From contig CM041092.1 of NCBI GenBank assembly GCA_023079485.1, forward strand, positions 2,489,127-2,553,126: DNA of 64,000 nt, given 5' to 3'. This document shows, one piece after another, positions 11,375 to 21,361 of the stretch. Under the pieces are notes generated by a model. It was not told the DNA's origin and did no database searches. It saw nothing but the letters and a program-made list of their open reading frames with translations. The translations under genes were made by a program, and so were the position numbers. How positions within the stretch are numbered: position 1 is the first letter of the stretch; each line of letters starts with the position of its first letter. This stretch comes from Archilochus colubris (taxonomy: Eukaryota > Chordata > Aves > Apodiformes > Trochilidae).

Positions 11375-13143
11375 GGCCATAAAAAGTTACTCTAGGAAAA
11401 ACTGATTTATTCTGTAAAATGTTTTAAACTCCACTTTTTTTTTTTTTTTTCCTGTGGATTCATTTTTTAAGCCTTAAATTATAAAAGCCAAATGTTGTTG
11501 TGACTGCTCTGATGTTCTGATTTATTAAATTTGATCACTAAGAGGAGGAAATACATTTCCAGGATCAGTTCAGCAGTGGCCTGATGCAATTTCCAGTGCT
11601 GGGATTTTTGCTTTGGGCTCTCCAATTTCATCAGAAAATCTTCACTGCTGAGATCCCCAGCTCTGGTGCTTTGGGGAAGGTTCTGGAGACAGAGGGAGTT
11701 GGAGAAACTTTTGGGTCAGGAGCACTGATGTCTGCACAAACTCTCTGCTTCTCATCAAGTTGTAGTTTAAAGGCACTGAACTTTTAACTAAAACTTACTA
11801 CAAAGTGCACTCCATACATTAGCCTTTAGGAGCACTCATTTTGCATAATTTTGCAGTCCCTTTGGTGCCAACATCTTTGTTTAGCTAACACTCTATATTA
11901 TTGCTTTCAAAAATGTACTTGTGAAGGAGAAGGTGTCTTGTGTTGCTGTTGGAGCTTAAAAGTGCCATTATTTAACACTTTTCTGGGGCTGGTTTATTTA
12001 TTTTTTTTTTTTCCCCATGGAATTTTGTACAACTTTGCCTCCTAATTCCAAATATTTCAAGATTGTAAACAGCAGAGAGGAGCTTGGCTTGCAGTGATGG
12101 CATGGAACTGCCCAGGGAATAGATGGAAAAACCCTTTGGGATGGCAGTGGTCAAGAACTGGGGAAAGTTCCTTCTTTTAAAGCTTTGATTTATAATAGAA
12201 CCAGATCAAACCCAGGAAAAGTCCAGCATGGAAATGGTCAGAAAAATGGAATATTGAGTCTCTCTCCCTTTCTTTCTTGGGATCTCATGAAAAGACTTTA
12301 AGGGGGAATTTCCAGCCAGGATAGAGCCATGTGGTAAACCTCATCCCTGCTCCCCTTTGAGTATTTATCAGGAAAGAGTAACTTGGGGCATGAATATTTG
12401 AGGGTACAGCTTTGTGAGTCTTGTGACTTCTAATTAATGCTATAAACACACCAGAATAAAACCCCACAGATTCGTATCTCCATGGTTTAAAAAAAAAAAA
12501 CACAAAAAACCCTTGAAATTTCAAGAAGAAAGAGGATGGATTTTTAAAACTCTGCTGCTTGTTATGAAATATGTTGCTATTTTTTTTTTTTTTGGTGGTT
12601 ATTTTCCTCACAATTATAGGGGAAGCAAAAATAGAGCCATACTTCAATAATTTGGAATCCAGAGATGCTTTTGGTTCTAGCATGGTGAATACAATATAAA
12701 TGGAACTCGTTTTCTTTTTTTAGGTGGATACAGCTGCAGTTGCTTTTAGATATTCAAAGGCACCAACCTCTGTAAATGGACATTTAAGGAATATATCTAA
12801 AAATGCATACTGGAGGCTTGTAAGCTAGTAACAAATTTCAGATGGCATCTGGCAGATGAAAATGCTGTGTATGAAGCAACTGGAAAGCTTGCAATGAGAA
12901 ACTCTTCCTAAAAACTAAAGAGCTGAGGGCAGCTTTTTGATATTATACTGGTGATTTAACTACAAGTGCTGTGAAAAAGCTTGGGTTGATGGTAGCAGAA
13001 TGGAGGATTTATTAAAAAAATATGTAAAAATTCATTTTTTTCACAAACAGCAATCTAAACTTTTTTAAGATGAGAACTTTGGGACCAAAAGAACTCAAAG
13101 TGGGTTTTTTCTTCTTGTTACAACCTATTCAGTCTTGGTGCAA
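11375..13143. other. Noncoding sequence with several homopolymers
   Basis: Poly-T runs near 11438, 12000 and 12580 and a poly-A near 12487. The 132-codon minus open frame at 12285-12683 is rich in K and F runs from these homopolymers and is not credible as a protein. Confidence 0.6.
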
Positions 13144-13780
13144 ATCATAGAATCATAGAATGGGCTGGGTTGGAAGGGACCTCAGAGCTCATCAAGTCCA
13201 ACCCTTGATCCACTCCCCCCGTGGTTCCCAGCCCATGGCACTCAGTGCCACATCCAGGCTCTTTGGAAAGATCTCCAGACACGGAGAATCCACTACTTCC
13301 CTGGGCAGCCCATTCAATGCCTGATCACCCTCTCCAGAAAGAAATTCTTTCTCATCTCCAACCTAAACCTCCCCTGGCACAACTTGAGACCCTGCCCTCT
13401 TGTCTTGCTGAGAGTTGCCTGGGAAAAGAGCCCAACCCCCCCCTGGCTCCAACCTCCTTTCAGGGAGTTGCAGAGTGATGAGGTCTCCCCTGAGCCTCCT
13501 CTTCTCCAGCCTCAACACCCCCAGCTCCCTCAGCCCTTCCTCACAGCAATTCTGCTGGATCCCTTCACAGCCTCCTTGCTCTTCTCTGGACCTGCTCCAG
13601 CACCTCAATCTCCTTCCTGAGCTGAGGGGCCCAGAACTGGACACAGGACTCAAGCTGTGGCCTCACCAGGGCTGAGCACAGGGGCAGAATCCCTTCCCTG
13701 GACCTGCTGGCGACGCTGTTCCTGAGCCAGCCCAGGATGCCATTGGCCTTCTTGGCCACCTGGGCACACTGCTGGCTCAA
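13144..13780 (-). mobile_element. CR1 LINE, 3' part, 5'-truncated (copy D)
   Basis: The left end is TCATAGAATCATAGAATGGG, a reversed CR1 tail. The minus strand encodes ORF2 C-terminal sequence from [18 protein letters not shown] through [17 protein letters not shown] and [12 protein letters not shown], then in other frames [15 protein letters not shown] and onward. Frames shift because of small deletions (one C near 13314; two bases near 13470). A segment reading [18 protein letters not shown] stands where the 35313 copy reads [15 protein letters not shown]; copy E shares this replacement. Not functional. Confidence 0.95.
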
Positions 13781-14230
13781 ATCCAGGAGGGTTTGTTCTT
13801 GCAGCAGACGTATCTTGGAGCCCTTTTTGCCTCGGTTTCTTGGGTTTAGGGAGAAGCTTTGAGTTCCACCATTGGCTCTCTGGCAGCTGGGAAACTCCCT
13901 GCTCCTGAGGTTATTCCTTGTGGATCTCGTTCTGCTGGCTCTGTTGCCTCTTTAGGTGGCTGTGAGAGGAGGAAGCTCCTGGACTGGAGAACTGGATTCC
14001 CAATTTCAGGGTCTTTGTTCTGCAACAGACACATAAAAATAGATAACAGATAAGATAGAGGCCTAGGTGCTTGAGTCCTGGGACAAAAAGGAGCAAATTA
14101 ATGGAAAAAATGGTGTTGGAATATTTTAATTTGCATAATTCCCATTCATAAAATAATCTCTTATCCCAAGAAAATGGAGCACTTGCTGTATTTTGAGCTG
14201 TTAAAAGAAGCTTATTGGTGGTGTGTGGTT
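13781..14230. other. Noncoding sequence between CR1 and polypyrimidine tract
   Basis: No clear CR1 homology past 13780. Unique DNA of moderate GC with short open frames that are not recognisable. Confidence 0.5.
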
Positions 14231-14770
14231 TCTTATCTTTTTTTTTTTCTCTTTTTTCCTTCTTTTTTTTCTTTTTTTCTTTTTCTTTTTCCTTTTTCCT
14301 TCTTTTTTTGTTTTTTCTTTTTCCTCTTTTTTCTCTATTTTCTTTTTTTTTCTCTTTTTCTTTTTTCTGTTCTTTTCTTATCTTTTTCTTTTTTCTTTTT
14401 CTTTTTATCTTTTTATTTTCCTTTTTCTTTTTTCCTTCTTTTTTTTCTTTTTCTTTTTTTCTTGTTTTCTTTTTCCTCTTTTCTTTTTTTTGTTTCTTTT
14501 TTCTTTTTTCCTTTTTTCTTTTTTCTTTTTAATTTTTTCTTTTTTCCTTTTTTCTTTCTTCTTTTTCCCTTTTTTTAATTTTTTCTCTTTTTCCTTTTTT
14601 CCTTTCTTTTTTGTTTCTTCTTTTCCCCCCTTTTTTTCTTGTTTCCTTTTTCTTTTTTTCCTTTTTTTTCTTTTTTTTCTTTCTTCCTTCTTCTTTTTTT
14701 CTTTTTTCCATTTTTCTTTTTTTTTTCTTTTTTTCCCTTTTTCTTTTTTTTCTTTTTTTCTTTCTTTCCC
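14231..14770. repeat. 540-bp degenerate polypyrimidine tract (T/C on plus strand)
   Basis: Almost pure T and C on the plus strand, mostly T runs of 4-9 separated by single or double C, with rare A or G. No fixed unit length is visible, unlike the array at 31.6 kb. The predicted open frames over it (F/L/S on plus; K/E/R on minus) exist because pyrimidine-only DNA cannot make a stop codon on the plus strand and purine-only DNA lacks the T needed on the minus strand. Such mirror-like tracts can form triplex DNA; that is general knowledge, not seen here. Confidence 0.95.
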
Positions 14771-17700
14771 ATTCAATCTTGCAAGGAAGCACCAAGTGAC
14801 TGTAGAGAGAGCAGAAAACTGCTCCACCCAGCACATTCCAGCCATTCCTTCCCCCACCATTCTCCTGCCCTGAGTCCAGGGGTGGCCCAGGGAGGGCCCC
14901 ATGTCCTGTGAGGGGTTCTTACATCATGGCACCTTTTGCAGCAAAAAATTAAACAAATGCACCCAACCCCCTGTCAGATGGGCACTTGGTGTTGCTCTGC
15001 AGAGCTGGGGATATAAATCCTATTTATCCTGGGGATAAAATCCTCATTTTATAAATGAGCCCTGGGAGGCCCTTCAGGTCTAGAAGGGGCTCCACACGTT
15101 GGCTCCATACAGGTGGAGAAAATGAATTTAATTCCTGCCTTCACATTCAAACCTCTTTCTACTCTTGGCTGAGGCAATTTAGAGGCAGAGGGGGCTGAAA
15201 TGCAACAGGGGGTGGGGATAAAACAGCATCTTTTGCCTGTGGGCTGCTTTTTTTGGGGGAATAATGGGAATCTGCAGAAGTTTTTCAGCTGGGTGGATCC
15301 TGGAGCCAAGCAAGAACCCCCCCCAGGTCCCATCATTTAGCTTGGCTGCTGTGGCCAATGGGTCAGTGGCTACTGAGAGCCCTAGATAAAGTTATTGCAG
15401 TGTTTTTCACTGCCTGGTTAGGACTCTGAACCCTTTGCCCCAAGGAGTGATGCCCAAACTGGGAATTCCAGACCATGGCTTCTTCCCTTCTTCTGTTCTT
15501 AAGCTGATTAAAAACCAACTTCCAGATCTGATGGTGAGAAGGAACCCCAGGGGCTGTTGCAATCCCTTATCTTTCATGGGATTTCAGGTGAATTAATGAA
15601 AAGATTGTGCTTTATGCTATATATTGGCATTTTTTTAGTGCAAGTGGACGTGGGTCAGTGTAGATATTTGCTGATGGGCACAGGAGATGCCTCAAATACA
15701 TTTTTTACCTTTTTTTTTGGTTTGTTTTGTAATTTCTTGATGAGTTTGAAGCTTTCCATTTTTCTCTGGCAAGATAGGTGTCTGCTTACGATTTAAATGA
15801 TGAGGAATTTAAGAATTTCTTAGTTTTAACCTATGTATTTAATCATTCTTTCTCATTTTAAAGGGTTATTTTCAACTTATTTTCATTTTATTTTTTTTTT
15901 CTCCTGCAGTTAGTCTTCCCCAAAGCCTTGCTCCTTGTCTCAGCTGAGCTGTACCTGTGCAGAAGGATGCTCTGTTGGGTGAATCCTCCTGTTGTCATCT
16001 GTGAGGAGAGTTGAAACATTTTAATATGTGGCATCATTCCCACAGCTGTCATTGCTGTCTGCAAGTTTATTCTCAGCACAGTGTGAAGCTTTCAGCCATG
16101 CAGAAGGGCAACACTTTCACTTAAATTGCTAAGACATGAGTTTTATATTCAGTTTTCTCTGGAGCATAATAGAACTTGTTACCAGGTCCTCTTCTCAAAT
16201 TTAAGATTGGTGTTCACTGTTGAGTGAATTCTGGGCCAGTTGTCTTAGATTCCTGCATGAATATGCTTTTTTTTTTTTTTTCCCTTTTTTTATATAACTC
16301 TTGAAGGCTTTCTGGTTAGAAAATTGTTTCATGTAGATAATGAACTATTGAAGGCCACTCAGCTAAAAATAAAAATGTTTTTCCTGAGCACGGAAAGCTT
16401 GTGTTACCATGTAGACCAATCTAATGCTGAGGGCCACAGGAGAATGCTTCTTGGTCACTCTAAAGCAGAATATTTCCTTCTGTTCTAATCCCAATCTGGT
16501 TGCAATTCCCTCTGTAAATAGGATGTGGCTCCAGTTGTTTATTTCTGGTTTATGGGCACATGCAGCCCACATCAAGAGGAAGAGTTGTCTGAAGTTATCC
16601 CAATGCAGAGAGTTCAGGAACACGTTTGGGAATGTAATGTAGATGGGGAATATATTACAGGGAGCTGGGAATTATCTGAAAGCAGCATCTAGGATACCAA
16701 AACCTTGTGGCAAAAAAAAAAAAAAAAATTGGTCAAGAAGAAACCCACTTGAGAAATAAATGAAAATCATTGGCAGTGCAACAAACACCACCTCACTGAA
16801 TGAGGAATAGAAAAGAGGAAGCAAATGGTGTTGAATACCAGATGGGAATACTTGTAGGGGAAGTCAGAGGAGCACTGGGATATTGTGAGATCCCAGACTT
16901 TTTTTTTAATGGCTCTGGTGACAGCAGCAGGTCTGGACTTCCAGTCCATGTGCTCCAGCTCCCCAGTTCCAGCACTTCTCCTTCCTGCTCTGCTTTGCAG
17001 CTCTTTAAATCAGGGTTGCTATTTCTCTCTCCATCCTTTGAATGATACCATCCTTTGAATTAAACCATTTATCCCTCGAATTAAACCATTTTTCCTTAAG
17101 CTCATCCTCTCCAACTCATCTGTGGTGGTTCCTGCTCTGCATCTCAGGCCAGGCACATCCCCATCCTGCTGGGCTTTCAAACCCCAGAGCCCAGGCTGCT
17201 CTTTTTGCTCTTAAGGGAGAATATTTCACTTTACTGCTGCAAATACCCAGGTGTTTATTAAATATTTCTCCCTTCTCTGCAGTTCAGAGAGGAACTGATG
17301 CAGAAATTCCAGGAAAAAATAATGAGCTGTAAAAATATTGTGTAAGAGAGAAATGAGGCTCGGGTAGGTAACATTTTCATTGTCTGAAAAGAAGGTTGAG
17401 TTCTGGTTTTATGAAGTTGCAGCTCAGGTGTTGTACCTGCACACAGGAGGGATTTTCAGCCTGGCTGCTTTGGGCAGTAGAAGTCCCAAGAGCAGAAAGT
17501 GGAAATTAGTGGACTTATAAAACTGGTTCTTCCAGTCTGAAATGGATGCAAAAAGTGTATCAGACCGTGGCAGGTTGAAAAAAGGGTTACTTTATTCCAA
17601 GTTACTATTCACTTCCCTCACTAAGGAATTCTCCATTTCCAAAGCATCCCAGCACAGTGCAAGGTGACCTGGATGGGTCTGAGTAAAGTTGATGCAAAAT

Positions 17701-18680
17701 CCAGATGCCTGATGGATGCAAACACTTGGGTCTGAGTGGAACAGCTGGAGGAACAAGCAGAACAGGACCTGTTCCTTGCAGACTCTGACCTGCATTTCCT
17801 CTATAATTCCTGCTTTGCTTCTCTCTGGAGATGCCTTTGCCAGTTCCAAGTTGTTCTCCTTGCTAATTCCCAAGTTAAATATTTGTTCCTGGAGGATTGC
17901 AGAACTAACAAGTCTCCTGGATCCTTTCCATCTCATGTTTGGAGCTGACATCACCATCTTCTTTCAGTGCATGGCTCCTCCTCAGAGGCTGCCCTCTGCC
18001 ACCACCCTGATGCTGTCTTCTTGCATTTAAAACACTGCCTTGTGTTTCTGGAAGGATTCACAAGGCTGCTTTGACTTTAGAGATTCCTCATTCATTTGTT
18101 ATTTGTTTTGTTTTAGAGTCTTAAGGAAAATATCTTGGGTGTGCTGGACACATGTTGTTTGTATGTTGTTTCTCTGGAATCTCTCTTTCTGTCCCAGAGA
18201 CTTGTGAGATTTTTGGCTATGTATTTTTTTCTTGCTTTTTGCCTTATTTAGTGTTCAAATCTGGTGAAGGATGCCTCACTTCGATTGCATATTTGTGGAT
18301 AAAGGAGCTGATCTGTCTTGGTGATTTGCTGTTCTAGCCTACTAAAACCAAAAGTAGCATTTTCTTGCCATTGCTTAGAAATGCACAATTTGAATTTATT
18401 GCTCAGGGAAAATAAGTAGCCAGTTCCTAATAGTGCAGAAGGGATTAATACTTTGGTTAGAATAACTTTAAAGCTTAAATATTATATTTTTTTTTTTGGT
18501 TGCTAAATCCTACTGTCATTTGAGTTCAGGGATAATAAGATCAGACAGGAGTCATCCCTTCTACTGAGAAGTTTGTTATAGAAATTCTTCTTTCTTATGT
18601 GCTCCCCACTTGTGTGCATGGCAAAAAAATATGTATTGATAACATTCAGTAACAGTGGAGCAAAATCTTGCTAGATTTGA
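14771..18680. other. Noncoding, unique sequence
   Basis: Poly-T near 16269 and poly-A near 16713. The open frames at 17592-17957 (minus, 121 codons) and 17716-18030 (plus, 104 codons) overlap on opposite strands and show no recognisable domain. A short tandem repeat at 17033 is listed separately. Confidence 0.6.
17033..17091. repeat. ~21-bp tandem repeat, about 3 imperfect units
   Basis: Units ATCCTTTGAATGATACC (17 bases), ATCCTTTGAATTAAACCATT plus T, and ATCCCTCGAATTAAACCATT plus T follow each other directly. Confidence 0.85.
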
Positions 18681-18806
18681 GGGCAGGATACTCTAGTGGT
18701 TGGTATCTAAGCTGGGAATCTTGTTTGCTGAATTTATCTGGGCAAGCTACTCAGCTTTTCAGTGACTCAGCTCCCCTGTTTTGAAGTGGAGGTAACAGTA
18801 AGACAT
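18681..18806 (+). mobile_element. MIR-like SINE fragment (ancient)
   Basis: CTCTAGTGGTTGGTA, then GGGCAAGCTACTCAGC, CAGTGACTCAGCTCCCC and GTGGAGGTAACAG follow the order of the amniote MIR core: a tRNA-derived head with CTAGTGGTT, then GGGCAAGTCACT, CCTCAGTTTCCCC and ATGGGGATAATA. Spacing fits. Heavily diverged, as expected for an insertion that predates birds. Known from recall of the family consensus, not from a search. Confidence 0.65.
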
Positions 18807-20783
18807 TAAAACCTGGATGGTATTAATGGGAAATCAAATTACATTGTTGAAGGCATAAAAAAAAAAAAAAGAATTGCTCATATCCACCTTTACATGGAGT
18901 TATTTTCTCACTTTGAATAAGTTCTCATTCCATAAGAAGGTAATGAAATGAAATTGCTGAAGGATGGAGGTTGTAGTGCTCAGAGAAAATAATACTGGCA
19001 GAATATGCAAGGACAGCTGTAGTCAGCTCAGGATGCTCTCAGAAGCACCAAGCCCTCAGCAATCACCCTATCACCCTTTTTATGTTGTGGGGGGCTAGGG
19101 AGGATCTGACAGCCTCCCCATTTCAGTGTCTGCCTTGGTGTTCCTATTGAATCCCTGGGAGAGGGAAGGCAAAGATGTGTTTTTATTTACAAGTTGGATG
19201 TGTAGAGGCATCTATTGGGATTGAAAGGTCAGGAATTCATGTTCCATGGAAGAAACTCTTTGGTAGTCGTTAAGTAAATAAATAAATATTGCTTGAACTG
19301 TTGGAACCCTGTGAGCAGAAGCACCTCGTCATACAAGGGTTACTTAGGTTTCTAAGTGGTGTTCAAAATACCCATTCCTTGTAGTTACTCTGGTTTTATC
19401 CTAGGCACCTAGGGATTTGTTCTTTAAGCTTTAAAAGTTTTAGAAATGCATAGGTAGGCAGTAAAGAAGGTGATGACACTGTCTAAGTTTCACTGTGTGT
19501 GCTTTAGGGTCTGAAGGAGGATAGGATACACATCATTCCATCTGCTAAAGGATACTTGGTGGTTTGGATTACGTAGGAAACTCATAGAGAAACACCAAAT
19601 ATCAAATTCCAGAATTGGATTTATTGGGTTATTCTGATGCAGTAATCAAGGTTCAGGGGTGTATGAGCTTATTAAGTTATTTACAGGGATTTAATAAAAC
19701 ATTTACACTCTCTGCAATAAGTAAAACCTTCCAAATGCTTCCTGTGAACAGGTCAGTGGTGAGCAAGTCTGACCAAGAAAGGGATCCTGCCCATCAGACA
19801 AAGCCTTGGCAGCATTTGTGGTGAAATAACCTGCTCTGTTTGGAGGAAAAATCCTTCCTGTACAGCTGGTGAGTTTTTGTTTTTACAGTCAAACCAGATG
19901 CACCCTGACCACTGGTAATGGTTTTCTTTAAGCTGTGCTTGAGTCATTTGTTAGGCTCTGTTAAATTAACAATAAATTGCTTGCTATTTAAATATGCTGA
20001 CTGCAGGCCAGCTTTCCAAGGGAAAGGTTACATGTTGTTCAAGCTTTGATGGTGTGAAATCTCACCCAAAAGAAGAATAAAAACACCAAACCCAAACACT
20101 CTTCTGCTTTGTGGCCATTAAAACTTGAAGAGAATTTATAAAGAGCCCGTGTAAAGTTCTTTACAGTTCTGAATGAGTCTTACAAATGTGTGCCAGTTAA
20201 ACGTACAGAGAGCACAGGGCTTTGTGGCTGCTAGGTGCATTCATTCTACTTGAAGCACTGGCTGTAAATCCATTTTTTAATTTTATTTTATAGATTAAAG
20301 ACTTCTAGCATAATGTAGGCACCTGTCGGTTTATGGAAGCCTAAAAATATCTCCCTGGGTAGAACATGTTTTTTCAGCAGCTCAGAGCATATGTACATTT
20401 TTTTGATACCTTTTAGCTTTTTTTTTTTTTCCTATCAGTCCTTGTCTGTCACCTCAGCTTGTTGTGCTAGCTGTAATTCCAAATAATCAAGTCCATGCTG
20501 TTCATGGGCTGGCTTATTAATATGCAGCCAGGGCTTGCCATTAGCAGCAAATAATATAATAATATCTAATATAATATCTTCCCACTCTGCAGATAGAAGT
20601 CTAAAGGCAGCACTGGTGCCCTGGGTGACATTACATGGGAGGGAGGGAAATCACAGTGACTGGAAAAGATTTGAAGAGGGAGCCTTGGTTTGTTAGAATG
20701 ACATCAGGAGCAGAGTTGATGGTGTCAGGGTGAGTTGCCTCCCTGAGCTGAGTGCTGGAGGCTTTGCTTGTGTACCAGTGTAG
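18807..20783. other. Noncoding sequence; possible conserved element
   Basis: Unique, AT-rich, free of young repeats. 19960-20580 has complex sequence with TATTTAAATATGC, TTATTAATATGCAGCC and other ATTA-type motifs, a texture common in conserved noncoding DNA. No gene supported. Confidence 0.5.
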
Positions 20784-21361
20784 ATCATAGAATCATAGAA
20801 TCGACTGGGTTGGAAGGGACCTCAGAGATCATCAAGTCCAACCCTTGATCCACTCCCCCGTGGTTCCCAGCCCATGGCACTCAGTGCCACATCCAGGCTC
20901 TTTGGAAAGATCTCCAGACACAGAGAATCCACTACTTCCCTGGGCAGCCCATTCCAATGCGATCACCCTCTCAGAAAGAAATTCTTTCTCATCTCCAACC
21001 TAAACCTCCCCTGGCACAACTTGAGACCCTGCCCTCTTGTCTTGCTGAGAGTTGCCTGGGAAAAGAGCCCAACCCCCCCCTGGCTCCAACCTCCTTTCAG
21101 GGAGTTGGAGAGAGTGATGAGGTCTCCCCTGAGCCTCCTCTTCTCCAGCCTCAACACCCCCAGCTCCCTCAGCCCTTCCTCACAGCAATTCTGCTGGATC
21201 CCTTCACAGCCTCCTTGCTCTTCTCTGGACCTGCTCCAGCACCTCAATCTCCTTCCTGAGCTGAGGGGCCCAGAACTGGACACAGGACTCAAGCTGTGGC
21301 CTCCCCAGGGCTGAGCACAGGGGCAGAATCCCTTCCCTGGACCTGCTGGCCATGCTGTTCC
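20784..21361 (-). mobile_element. CR1 LINE, 3' part, 5'-truncated (copy E)
   Basis: Reversed CR1 tail TCATAGAATCATAGAATCGA, then nearly the same sequence as copies at 4559, 13144 and 35313. Minus-strand coding pieces include [15 protein letters not shown] and [16 protein letters not shown]. Small deletions near 20960 break the frame. It shares the [18 protein letters not shown] segment with copy D. It ends near 21361, about 60 bases short of the matching point in copy D. Confidence 0.95.

Noticed and set aside
12285..12683. 132-codon minus-strand frame
   Set aside because: K and F runs reflect poly-A and poly-T; no recognisable protein.
14174..14911. Open frames of 90-216 codons rich in F/L or K/E/R
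   Set aside because: Produced by the polypyrimidine tract, not by selection for coding.
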